Assembly (NCBI RefSeq): GCF_963678635.1
Contig: NC_087068.1
Coordinates: 21,973,029-22,037,028, forward strand
Direction of reading: 5' to 3'
Length of the DNA: 64,000 nucleotides
DNA from: Symsagittifera roscoffensis
Taxonomy: Eukaryota; Xenacoelomorpha; Acoela; Convolutidae
In this document: positions 36,721-46,939 of the stretch, piece after piece
Layout of the letters: each line of letters begins with the position of its first letter
Numbering within the stretch: position 1 is the first letter of the stretch
The notes under the pieces: model-generated
The model's database searches: none
Seen by the model: only the letters and a program-made list of their open reading frames with translations
Told to the model about the DNA's origin: nothing
Program-made: the position numbers and the translations under genes

Positions 36721-38039
36721 TGTGCGCGTCAATCTCCAGAAATTGTAAAAATATTCAATTTCAAACAATTGAAATAATGAGCTTTTTCTCGGCGAAACAA
36801 CTCTGGAAATCCATAAATTAAACCATTTATAAACATATTTTAACTTCGCAAACATCGGTCATAAATGTCTGAATAACTCAAAGCAAGCTATCAAATTGAT
36901 CAAGGTTGAGCCGAAATAGAGCAAAAAAAACTGTTAAAAACGGTCAAATGGGTATATAGCCCCTCGAGTATTTAATTAGTTGCAAAAAGTTCGGACAGAC
37001 AGAATTAATTAAAATGAGCAATCAGTGCTTTTCGACATTTTTTTGGTGGAATCCCTAATACGCGAATGAACAAATGCGCGAAAACAAAAATCAGCCAATC
37101 AGATTTCAGTAATCTAAAATTTGGAAAGAAAGTTAACATTTCCAGGGACTGGAGTATTGATATTGGCCGAATATAAAAACTGCACAGAAATTTGCAACAT
37201 TTTGAAATTGTAATTGACCGTCGCAAAATTTGGACAATTTTTATATTTCAAGGGTTTCGTTATGAAAGAAGCAAAACATTGCTTTATTCAATTCAATTTA
37301 ATTGAATGGCAATTGCTTCTTTTTAAAAATTGACTTTCGGCTAATTATATTTTCGGTCTTTTGCTCACGAGTATTTTTGCTCTTTCGGTCCTTCGCGCAT
37401 GAGAATAGCCCCCATTTTTTGCATGCATTTTCTGAAGCCGAACAGCCTTGTTTTTTTGTCAGACGAAATTCAAAATGCGGCGTCGTCGATTATCCCATGA
37501 TTATTTAATTACTGCGATAAATATCTAGATTTTTCTATAGAATACTAAGCAAAATTAGTTGAAAAACCAAAATCTAGAGTTATTCTCAACAACAAAAGAC
37601 AGATTGGGCCGCCCAAAACAACAAAAGGAAGTGAAGATGATCAAATCATTTGAAATTTGGAAACTTAACGCAGAAAAACATTAGCCAACCTGAGCAAAAA
37701 TTTTCCTGTTTCAAGGCTTAGTATTTGACGCTTCGGATGCAATTTCCCGCTGTGTTTATAAGTTTTGAGCAAAACTCAGCTTATTAACTTTCAACTTTAT
37801 GTTTATTTCAGCAGTTATAGTTTACGTTGATGTTTAGACAGTTGCTCTTATTAGTTAACTCTGTCAGTCCGAACTTTTTGCAACATTCTTTACATGTATA
37901 AAGGCTAGCGTATGGGGGGAATAAAACCCGGTCGACCGCCGGTTTGGCCGTTGTCATATATATATACGTTAGGCTATAGTCCTGTTATATTCAGTTAATT
38001 TAAGCATTTATACTCCCCGATTACATTTGCTTTGCGACA
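36721..38039 (-). repeat. BEL LTR, right copy (5' LTR), with insertion
   Basis: Starts tgtgcgcgtcaatctccaga and ends tttgctttgcgaca in plus orientation. The LTR halves are 36721-36970 and 37891-38039, split by a 920-bp DNA element. Compared with the left LTR it differs at many positions, so the insertion is not recent. Confidence 0.85.
36971..37890. mobile_element. TA-flanked non-autonomous DNA element, 920 bp
   Basis: Near-terminal inverted repeats: gttgcaaaaagttcggacag at about 36978 and ctgtcagtccgaactttttgc then aac at 37861-37883. It is flanked by TA on both sides (36969-36970 and 37891-37892), and the left LTR keeps the uninterrupted site with a single TA pair. TA duplication is the mark of Tc1/mariner-type transposition. 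No transposase frame is present; the 65-75 codon frames inside look like chance. Confidence 0.83.
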
Positions 38040-38042
38040 GAG

Positions 38043-38624
38043 CAATATAAAAATCAAGAATCTCAGAGATTTTTCTCTGAGGTGGATTATCAGATTCTCA
38101 AGATCCTCGAAGATTTCCAGCAGGATGACACAGATGAACAGAATGAAGATGAGGGCGTCGAGTCATTAGGAGCTAATCAGAGCGAAGATGATCAAAATAC
38201 AAACGAAAAAGAGGCTCTGAAAGATGATACGATTCCTATAAATGATGCGGAAGTTGGCTGCCAAACCGAAGAAAAAATGGCATCGTCCCGCGGAGTTGAA
38301 GTAAGTAAACGCTGTCAGATACTACTAAACAAAAAGCGACGGGGCAACAAAAACAACGCTCAGAGTAACACTCAAGCCAAAAGTGAAACCCGAGAAGGTG
38401 TCGAAGGTTTAAGCTGTGATACTGAGGAAACAAATACTTCTTTTCAAGGAGTTAAGGTTGGAAAACGTTGTCGGATACTGCGAATCGAAAAGCAACGAAA
38501 CAAAGCAGCCACAGAAGCTAGAAACTCAACTGCTATTCAGCAACCTGTAAAGCCATTGAGAAGGAGGTCCAAAGGGGTGAAAATACCACGACGAGTCGTC
38601 ATAAGAAGAAGCAAAAAGAATTGA
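38043..38624 (+). CDS. 3' part of the split coiled-coil gene
   Basis: Open from the LTR edge to a TGA at 38622-38624. If the target duplication is counted once, the frame of 26126-27217 continues directly into QYKNQESQRFFSEVDYQ and then ILKILEDFQQDDTDEQNEDE. The first ATG is at 38082, so a separate 180-residue product is also possible. An acidic segment (about 38115-38230) is followed by three related basic motifs: RGVEVSKRCQILLNKK (about 38288), QGVKVGKRCRILRIEK (about 38446) and KGVKIPRRVVIRRSKK (about 38571). The C terminus is strongly basic. No known domain recognised; nuclear targeting is possible from composition only. Confidence 0.65.
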   Translation, partial: QYKNQESQRFFSEVDYQILKILEDFQQDDTDEQNEDEGVESLGANQSEDDQNTNEKEALKDDTIPINDAEVGCQTEEKMASSRGVEVSKRCQILLNKKRRGNKNNAQSNTQAKSETREGVEGLSCDTEETNTSFQGVKVGKRCRILRIEKQRNKAATEARNSTAIQQPVKPLRRRSKGVKIPRRVVIRRSKKN

Positions 38625-38727
38625 CCTTGAATATCCGAACAAACAAAATCTCGTCGATTTTCGACGTTGAAGTTCATAAAGTTAAATACATTGCAGTTTA
38701 TTTTTTACTCTTTAGATGGGACGGTAT

Positions 38728-38880
38728 TCACACGTTTCAGCCCTCACACATTTCGCCCCTCAAATTGTACATTAAGAAAGCGGCGGTTAATTAACTGTGT
38801 AATAAGTTAGGGGTGAAACGTCCGAGGATTAAACGTGTGAAGTTATTAGGGGCGAAATGTGTGTGGGACGAAACGTGGGT
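38728..38880. mobile_element. Foldback element, about 153 bp
   Basis: The left arm, acacgtttcagccctcacac then atttcgcccct, is answered by aggggcgaaatgtgtgtggg then acgaaacgtgggt at 38848-38880. Inside are further related words (ggggtgaaacgtccg). No gene. Confidence 0.82.
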
Positions 38881-39365
38881 CATTCAGATGGAGCAAATAT
38901 AGTCCATCTCTCAATTTGCCTCTGTTTTTTGGCCCCTCGTCCACCAAAAGTTCGCAAAAGTCCATTTTTGATGTCTCCCAAAACTTTTCCAAGCGTCCCG
39001 CATTTAAGAAAAGTGAAAACAAATCGATTATAATGGATTTTCGTGGTCTATAATGTTGTAAATATAATTGATTCCCATGTTACGTTCAGACAACAAAATT
39101 GGACTAAAAATGGATTTTAATCCATTTTGTTCTCGCCAAAACAAAATGCATTATAATTCATTTTGAATCCGTTATAATAGATTTCCTAATAAGTAGGAAA
39201 TCACATTAAAATGAAATTTTTTTCCACTTTTTTTATATCGCGCGTCGTGCAAAATTTCGCAAGAAATTCAGCATTTATCAAGTGAGTGATGCGGAAACTT
39301 TACAAAGCGAGTGTGCGGCCTGGCCTAATTCCTTTCCAAAACCTAAACTCAAATTGCAAAAAAAA
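38881..39365. other. No gene; cgattataat repeat fragments
   Basis: Contains aagtgaaaacaaatcgattata at 39012-39033, matching the arm of the foldback element at 39836-40024, and several ccattttg-type short inverted words near 39105-39180. Confidence 0.5.
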
Positions 39366-39369
39366 TTCC

Positions 39370-39660
39370 GTTTTACCTCTCCCCCCCCACCCAACGTTTG
39401 CCCCTTTACTCCCCTTTAATCCCCCTAACGTTTGCCCCTTTGCTCCCCTCCCCCCACTGAACCCCCCCCCACTGAACAACCCCGCCTGAATACCACCCCC
39501 CCCCCCCCCCCCCCACACCTGAACCCACATACCCCCCCACCTGAACCCACCCCACCTGAATCCACCCCCCACCTAAACCCACTCCACCTGAATCCACCCC
39601 ACCTAAACCCACTGCACCTGAATCCACCCCACCTGAACACGTTACGTTGGGGGGGGGGTG
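39370..39660. repeat. C-rich tract with 13-26 bp tandem units
   Basis: Runs of C up to about 18 alternate with cacctgaatccaccccacct and cacctaaacccac units from about 39510 to 39632. The minus strand is G-rich with many runs of three or more G and could form quadruplexes. Frames of about 100 codons on both strands come from this composition and are not genes. Confidence 0.9.
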
Positions 39661-39835
39661 AGTTTGTTGTAAATGGGCAAACGCTAGGGGGAGTAATGTG
39701 GAGTAATATAAAAATATCAAAGTTAGGTAGAAAAAAATTCAATTGAACAACAAGTAACCAACGTCACCAACTTTAATTTAAAACGTAGAAAAGACTTTAT
39801 GTGCGTTGAAATTCGCATCTCAGTAAAGTGGAAAA

Positions 39836-40024
39836 AAAATCGAGTATAATTTAGTTTCATTGTCAGTGTTCACAAAAGTGAAAATAAATCGATTATATTG
39901 GATGAAAAAAGGATTTTGTTGCCTCGAAAAACAGTAATATTATAATCCATTTTTAATTGATTATAATTGATTTGTTTTCACTTTTGTGGACACTGACAAG
40001 GAAACTCAATTATAATCGATTTTT
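39836..40024. mobile_element. Foldback MITE, about 190 bp
   Basis: The left arm, aaaatcgagtataatttagt through gtcagtgttcacaaaagtga, is repeated inverted as tcacttttgtggacactgac through actcaattataatcgatttt. Arms are about 62 bp. It is the likely source of the cgattataat words at 24.2-24.8 and 39.0 kb. Confidence 0.87.
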
Positions 40025-40429
40025 ATTCATGGAACTCCAATGCGGGGTCAATATGCAGTGATCATAACTTTGAAAAAAATGATCAAAAGATCGTTATATA
40101 AATCGGTTTTGTAGTCGGGGTCGCCGAGACAATTGCGAAGCCTTTCTGGTTTAATAAAGCGCATTTTAATGTCTTTCTGGCAAATTTGCTGAGCGAAAGC
40201 AAAAGTTTGGTTAGAAATTGAAAATCCTGTTGAAATCATTTCCTCAGTGCCAATTTTTTCCAGGTGTCGGTTGAATGGTCATTTATCTTTCAAAAATTCT
40301 TGAGATTCAACGCTTCCTCGATTGACTGCTGAAAAGAATCGCTCCAGGAATTTTACGAAATTGGTTCAGGAGTTTAAGGCCAGAACACTGAACACTAAGC
40401 GCGGGTTGACCAAAACTTCTAATCATTCA

Positions 40430-41310
40430 TTTTCCATTTATGAAAAACTTCTTGTCAAAAAATTCCATACAATGCCATACGTACAGAAAATTGTATAAAA
40501 CCTCTATGACAAACATTTTTCCGTATATGGAAATTGTAACAAATTGTCATAAATGGAAATTGGATGACTAATAGTTTGCCATTTATGAAAATTGTGTGAC
40601 AAACAGTTTCTGGGAAAAAAAAATTCAAAAGAGGCACAATTTACATTAAAGAACATCTACTAAGCCGTGCAATCTCTGATTAGAGAAAAAACCTGAGAAA
40701 AAAAAGTTGCAACCTCAGTTTCTTAATTTTCTGCGGGAAATCTTCTCAACTCTTTAGATAGCAGCAAGGTCCTAATCTGATCCCTAGGGTAAATACTGGA
40801 GAGAGGGTTACCTCAAAATATGCTTTTCAAAAAAACCCTGTATATCTCGGTGACAATCTCCGGCAAACCATCTGCAGTTCGGCAATCACCTCGTGAATCC
40901 ATTTTTTCTGACATCCACAACTGCATTTCCTATAAAGATCATTATAACTTTTTGTCTATGGCGTTGAAAGTGCTCTCAGTGAAGCAAAAAAAGCTCCTAA
41001 CTAATTAAAACTTGGTTACAAACAGCTTTCGAAAGATTTTTTTTAAAATTTTGCCTTTTATGGAAAAACGCTTATCATACAATTTTCATGTATGGAAATT
41101 GTATGATAAACGTTTTTTCCAAAAAAAAATAATTTTTTTTTCCAAAAGACTGTTTTAATTAGATCACATAGTCGCAGAAATAAGTAGGAATCTTTTTTTG
41201 AATTATTTTTTGAAATTGTATGAAAATTGTATGACAAGCAGTTTTCCATACACTTGATGTATGGAATTGTATGATAAGCATTTTCGGTGTATGGAGGTCA
41301 ACCCGGGAGT
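40430..41310. mobile_element. MITE copies of the tgtatgataagcatt family
   Basis: Repeated words attgtatgataagcattttc, gaaattgt and their inversions occur at about 40480-40600, 41065-41115 (a hairpin) and 41215-41290. The right edge reads ggtgtatggaggtcaacccg, matching the edge at about 26030. No credible coding frame. Confidence 0.65.
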
Positions 41311-41990
41311 ACTTACTTCTACAAAATCAGTTCCTTCCTTATCGGCCAAAAAAGCTGTCTATGCTCTAAGAAATTCCCACCAACAAGGCACTGAATAAGC
41401 TAAAGCACTTAGCTAAAGCACTGAATTACGTAATGAATTCCTCTATTGAATTTTTACAAGAAGTATAGGTAATTTTAATCACTCAACAGCCAACAGTGAA
41501 ACTCACTTACATCACAGTTGTTAGCTTAGGTCTGCAGGTACAGCAACCCTGACAGTAAAAGAAGTTTCATTTCACATAACCAATGTCAGTTCGGTGCACT
41601 CAGCTACCATAAAACCACCACCTTAACAATTTGTAAACTTAAACACGGCAGCCTGTAGCTGTTCAAGTAGCACAGATAACTTCGACATGAAAAATCAAGC
41701 AAACATTTAAAGTAAAGAAAAGAAATTTAATAAACCGAATGAAATATTCAGATTATTTTCTCTTGATTTTTTAAAATGTACTGTCAGCCTAGTAAAGAGT
41801 GTTTGCAAGATGAAAAAAAAATAAAGAGTTAGAAACAAAAATAGTGAAAACTCCAATTAGGCCGAACTGAATTGGGATGGGAATTTCGTCTAAATTCATC
41901 AAGTTTCACCTAAATAGTCTAAAGATTGATCTTGTTTAGACCATTTTTTGAGACATCGGGGGTGCTTTATTACGACCAACAGTGCTTCAT
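41311..41990. other. No gene recognised
   Basis: AT-rich sequence without an open frame of interest. A stretch around 41655 (gtagctgttcaagtagcaca) has a counterpart near 61635 (ggttgctgtgcaagtagcac), perhaps another dispersed repeat. Confidence 0.45.
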
Positions 41991-41994
41991 TATC

Positions 41995-42330
41995 AGGGGC
42001 GGAGCTAGGATTTTCTCAAGTTGGGGCGGGTTTTTCAAAAAATTTCCAAACATTAAGCCAACCTTTTTTTTGGTTGACCAAATTGATTTTCCGAGCACTC
42101 CCAGATAATTACAAAGAAACTATTTGGAAAAAAGTTTTTTTGGGCACTTTTTGGAAAAGTTTTAATCAAAACTTTGCTTTTTTTAGGCGCGCGCTCTCCT
42201 TCAAAATTACCATATTTTGATGCCAAAGGCGCCTATAAAAAATTTAGAGTTGGTCAACTTAAAATGAATGTCATAAAACAATATCAAAGGGTCGATTCCC
42301 TGAGGGGGGTGGGGCGGCCCCCTAAATCCT
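41995..42330. mobile_element. Fragment of the ggcgc foldback family
   Basis: Starts aggggcggagctaggatttt, contains ttggttgaccaaattgattt, ggcgcgcgctctccttcaaa and gccaaaggcgcctataaaaa, and ends near gggtcgattccctgaggggg. It relates to 8318-8560, 8860-9540 and 59040-59300. Confidence 0.68.
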
Positions 42331-42799
42331 CCTATAATTCTTATGATGCAACACTGTTCTTCAACTAGTCAAAATTGACTTGAAAAACCGATCCGTACCC
42401 AAAGCTCTGAGTGGTCAGAACAATAATGAAATGAACGTATAAACTCTTACTAAGTCTGTTCCTGTTTGTGTGCTCCAAAAGATTTGCAATTGCAGTTACT
42501 TTAAATTTTGATTCTAAAGCAAAAACTAAAATAGATTCGAAGTAAAATTTATTTTGCTTTCAAATTTTTGTTCCCATTTCCATAAAATTGCGGTATTTTT
42601 GTATGCAGGGTGGTTTTTGTTCAACTTTTGAAAAAACTGACCGAAACTTTATGCTTCGGGTGGTTGTTTTTTTTGTACTTCGGGGCGCTTTGGGTAATTT
42701 TTTCTCCTAAAAAATATCAACTGTTTTACTAGTGGAACCAGTTCTAAGCTAGTATTTATAAACAATTATTTTTTTGCTAATACTATCTCTATAAAATAT

Positions 42800-43021
42800 T
42801 ACTAACTAACAAATCATATTCCAAAACTAACACTGATAATTAATTGTAGTGCTGAAACTACTTGTAGTTTCAGAACCAGAACAATTTTAATAAATCTTAA
42901 AAGAGAGTTGTTCTCCTTTGGACAAGTTCCATAAACCTAACCCGCAAACACCAGTATACACTAAATCTATTGGGACTAGGAGATATAGGAGTAAGAATAA
43001 GATTGGTATTAGACTAAGAAG
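42800..43021 (+). repeat. 5' LTR-like repeat of the retrovirus
   Basis: Contains tagtgctgaaactacttgta, gacaagttccataaacctaa and gattggtattagactaagaa, all with near-identical partners at the other end. Similarity fades upstream of about 42805 and stops at 43021. A primer-binding site was not identified. Confidence 0.75.
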
Positions 43022-44940
43022 ACAAAAAAGAAGTCACTTTAGATGCGCAATACACCGGATTGACTAATGAGTTTCAGTTTAAACTTGCTTATAATTGGAG
43101 ATTAAAAATTTGCTATTATGAAAACAAAAATTTACGAAATTTTGTGTTAATTTACGAAAGCAATGACGAATTAGAAACAAAGCATGAAAAGAATTTTAAG
43201 TTAAAAACTCTGTCGTAATTTTGTTTTCCCAAAGCACTGAGAGGAATGTAGTGACTCAAAAAATTTCTGCATTGCAGACTAAGTATCGATCAAAAACAAA
43301 CCAAAAATGATTAATCAGGATTGCTAATTTAAAAAACTGCCTTTATTAGGATTGGTCGACCAAAAACAGATGTACAAGAATAAGAAACTATTCTCCTTTA
43401 TTCATCATGGCTTCAGACTGCTCGAGGGACTGATCCCCTGGAAATCCTTTTATTATTCTATTGGTGATTTAAATGATAAAATTCAAAAATAAATTAGAAT
43501 TAAAATTAAATCAGTTTTTGTACGTTTACAAAGAGGTTCTCTCTTCTCGAGAATTCGTTTTTTCTTCATCCTCGCTTCCTCACCTAAAACATAAGTACAT
43601 TTATTCAAAAATTAATATCATTTAAAATCATAACCCTTAAACAAGTTTTTAAACCTATAAATTTTCTTCAACTTAAATTTTTTATCTAAATAATTATCAA
43701 GTTCTAACCTTGCTGTTCGATAATCTAAAACAGATCATTAAGGCTTTTCTTGGATCTTTATATTTAACCTTAAATCAAAAAATAGTCACTTAAATTATTC
43801 AATCATCAAGGCTTCCCTTGGACCAATCGGAACAATTTTGTTCTCCCCACCTCATAATGAAGGTGTCTAACGACCTCGAACGTCGATTCACTCTCCAACC
43901 CTTATCAAAGACCCAAGACTAACAGAAATTTTTGGAAAACTAACCATTATAATTAGGATAAACAGTGAAGAACTTCGGTTACTCATCCTTCACTTGAACC
44001 CTTCCTCTTAGCTGACCCAGGCTAAAACCATCATAAAAATAGTAAGTTATATAAAAGTATCTAACGATCTACTTGCGTTCTAATTATACCTGAACCTTGT
44101 GGATTGACAAGATTTACTATTCTCCAACTCTTGATCACAAATCAAAACCTTAGATAAGATTAAGTAAGTTTTCCTAAATTGAATCTTAGTCACGAGAAAA
44201 TCGTAGATATGGACATAGCATTGCTGAATTCAAACAGCACAACAGAATAACCGAAACAAACCACAAAATCACAGAGAACCAAATAAAATTTTTTTTACCA
44301 ATACATGAATAAAAATCAAAATCTACCAAACAAGAATTATCAAAGTAATAACAGCTCAGGAAAACCACTTCCAGGTAGCTACAACAATTATAGATCACAA
44401 TCCCCTTATCAAAATATTTTTCGCAGAAGATCCCTGGACAGAAGAAATTTCCAAAGTTATTCACAAAACAGATATAGAGATCAAACAGTCAGAATAATCA
44501 ATATCGAAATAATTACTCAAGATCAAACTCAATTAGAAGTAATTTTTTGAACTATAATAGTAATCGTTCGTATTCACACTCTCGGAACAGAAACTATTCC
44601 AAAGACCGTTCAAGAAATTCATCATACAATCGAAAGTTATTCAAACAATGGAAACCAAAATTATTCGAATAATAGATCACGGATTTACTCTAACAATTCA
44701 CCATATTACAACAATAACAATAATCGATCCCGAGTTAACTCTGGGAATCGAAACAACACCTATTCCAAAAAGACAGAGAAACTATTCTCAGTCACCACAT
44801 ACAAACAAGGCTTAATATTCAAATTCATACAGTCAAAACTACAGAAGTAGTACACCAAAACATCAAAGACAAATAAATCAAGTACAAACAACAGAAGAAA
44901 CTCATCCAGACCTTTCCAGTACTGATAGTCCGGAAACCTA
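43022..44940 (+). pseudogene. Gag-like region, broken
   Basis: From 43024 to 43218 one frame without ATG is open (ending NFVLIYESNDELETKHEKNF). From 43250 to 44300 I see no continuous frame. At 44305-44550 and in shifting frames to about 44870 the protein is rich in Asn, Arg, Ser, Tyr and Gln (MNKNQNLPNKNYQSNNSSGK, FRRRSLDRRNFQSYSQNRYR). Asn/Arg/Ser-rich tails are common at the C end of gag in errantivirus-like elements. No zinc knuckle was seen. Confidence 0.5.
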
Positions 44941-45016
44941 AGAGTTACAGTAAAACCACATACATTGTGAATCTACAGAAGACAAAAGTTGTTCAGAAAA
45001 TACGCTTTTAATAAAC

Positions 45017-45640
45017 ATGCTTCACATTGCAAATGAATACGAAACAACAATCGATTCAAAGTATTACCAAAACAATGTAAACAATTCTAATCTCGAAGAA
45101 ACAAGTAATAGCCAAAAAACCAAAAATTATACACCACACGTTATTGATAATAATTCAGATAAGAAGAGTATATATCAAAAAACTAAAAAACAAGATACAA
45201 CAACCAAAAGAAAAGATTTGGACAATCCCACTTTTATTAGAGAGCTCAAAAAACAAAATTTTTCAATCACCAGATCTTGAAATTGATCTCTTTATAGATT
45301 CAGGAGCAGAAGCAAACATTACAAGGCTTCCCACATGGAAGGAAGTTTAAATCCTACATCCAAAACTTTCTCCTTCGAAACCCTCAAGTGAGCTAGCTAC
45401 AGCTTGAAGATCGAGTATTACAAACTATGGAAAAATTCGATTATACTTTGTTCCAACCCCAACAACGAAACAAAATAAGCTTTTGGAAACACCCTTTACG
45501 CAAATATTCGATATATCAGATAAAAAACATATTATCGTTGGAATACCATTTATCACAAAATATATCTCAACCATCAACATCTTGATTAGTAAGTTACCCA
45601 TAAAAGATAAATATACAAAAATAAATAATACATCTTAAAC
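45017..45640 (+). pseudogene. Retroviral-type aspartic protease region
   Basis: Two overlapping frames (45017-45280 and 45144-45350) show a shift near 45275. The second carries LEIDLFIDSGAEANIT, with the D-S-G catalytic triad of retropepsins. The second flap region is out of frame; a later trace, HIIVGIPFITKYIS (about 45527), fits the I-L-G-x-x-F segment of the same fold. Broken by stops after 45350. Confidence 0.7.
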
Positions 45641-45739
45641 AATTTTCCAACGACTCTTTAAAAAAACCCCATTTTTCTCAAAAATCTACCCTTTGTATAC
45701 CCAATAACGCCAACATTTGAAACAATTTCAGGTCATGTA

Positions 45740-46500
45740 AATGACTTTTCTACCAGTCAAGTACATCAATACAAAATTGATCAAAATAAACAAAATTCAT
45801 TTATGTCTGACCTTGAATTTAAACCAATTCATAAATTTTTTAAAATAACAATTTCATCCATCAATTACGCAAAAGATACAATCTCTGATAAATCTCATTT
45901 TTTTCTCTCTTGTGTTAAAATCGTTGAACATATTATTGAAAATAGTACAATTACTCCATTAAAATCACGAATAGATGCTATATTAAAACTTCAACCCAGA
46001 TCTAATAAAAAGAAAATCCAAGAAATCCTTGGAATGTTAAGCTTTACAAATAGCTAGGTTTATAAAATGCAACTATACCTAAGACCATTTTACAAAATTC
46101 TTAGACAACAAAATAATTTTGAATGGACTTTAGAATATCAAAAACGTTCAAGATCCAGATCAGCCGTTAATGCCATGTGTGACGCCTCAAATTTTGGAAT
46201 TGGCGCAGCACTCTTACAATTACATAAATGGTACAAAGACAATGAACCTCATATTAGCAATTTCAACACTGTTTACATAAGCGGAACTTAGATTCTCTAC
46301 ACTTACGACAGAATGTCCAGCTATAATAAAAACACTCTTATAGTGTGAACTTTTATTCTTGGATCAAAACATCCAACAGTTCTGTACACAGATCATAAGC
46401 CAATAAATTTTCTAATTACACAAAAAGTCAAACCGAAATCATATTGTTTACAGATTTCAACTTATCTTTATGAATTTTCTAAACCTATATATATTTTAGA
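45740..46500 (+). pseudogene. Reverse transcriptase thumb and RNase H remnant
   Basis: 45803-46057 ends with FFLSCVKIVEHIIENSTITP and KKKIQEILGMLSFTNS, the connection between RT thumb and RNase H in Ty3/gypsy (the F-L-G-x-x-x-x and I-x-x-x-I-T-P pattern). After a stop, 46067-46291 carries YLRPFYKILRQQNNFEWTLE and MCDASNFGIGAALLQLHKW, the first RNase H Asp block. VLYTDHKPINFLI follows at about 46380 in a third frame. The RT fingers and palm, including Y-x-D-D, are absent: only about 150 bp separate the protease trace from the thumb, so a large deletion is inferred. Confidence 0.8.
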
Positions 46501-46939
46501 TAGCAAAGAAAACCACTTGAAATACAAAACTTGAATTAATAGCACGCAAAACAACCGTAGAAACACCACAAAATATCGAATTCTTCCTTGCAAAAGACGA
46601 AACATCACCACAAATAGAATGCAAATACGCAGTATAGACCGACCCTGACACTTCATAAATAAATCATTAAGAACATTTCCCACTATACCTCAATTGACAA
46701 AATAACCACTACAAAGTAGATTTATTAGAAAAAATTACATTTAAACCAACACCATATTAAAAACCATGGATAAAAACGATACACAACAAAAAACATCAAA
46801 ATAAAAAATACATAGGAAAACTCTTTTCCCTTTACTAGAAAAAGAAAACTAAACAGTTAACATAAATTTACCAGGACCTCCGGACTTATTTTCAAAATAT
46901 ACGATCAATGGAATTTTTAACTTGCAAGGCCCCCTAGAT

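Larger units (their letters stand above)
31163..37560. repeat. Tandem duplication inside the BEL element
   Basis: Unit 1 is about 31163-35090 and unit 2 about 35091-37560. The phrase gagcaatcggagatactgca occurs at about 31168 and 35095, and the two units stay collinear through the LTR and into the inserted DNA element. Unit 2 lacks about 1.37 kb that unit 1 has between 31683 and 33056 (join at about 35608, aaattca then gacgcgagtg) and a smaller piece near 34110-34185. At the unit junction (about 35090) the inserted element is cut and gag sequence restarts. Confidence 0.9.
27219..38039 (-). mobile_element. BEL/Pao LTR retrotransposon, decayed, inserted in a coding exon
   Basis: Minus-strand element bounded by LTRs that start tgtgcg and end gaca/aaca in plus orientation. 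Order on the minus strand: 5' LTR, primer-binding site, gag-like region, reverse transcriptase, RNase H, integrase, 3' LTR. Pol motifs fit the BEL/Pao superfamily (see separate entries). All coding parts are broken. It contains a 3.9-kb internal tandem duplication, so three LTR copies are present (27219-27648, 34252 onward, 36721-38039). A DNA element sits in the two right copies. The flanks (aagca before and gagca after) look like a drifted 5-bp target duplication, the size BEL elements make. The host frame is continuous across it. Confidence 0.87.

Noticed and set aside
34252-38039. A second, independent BEL insertion or a solo LTR
   Set aside because: The middle LTR lies at a clean tandem-duplication junction and shares the same internal DNA element, so duplication explains it.
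39300-39746. Gly-rich or Pro-rich proteins on either strand
   Set aside because: They arise from the C-rich tandem tract; several frames on both strands are open at once.
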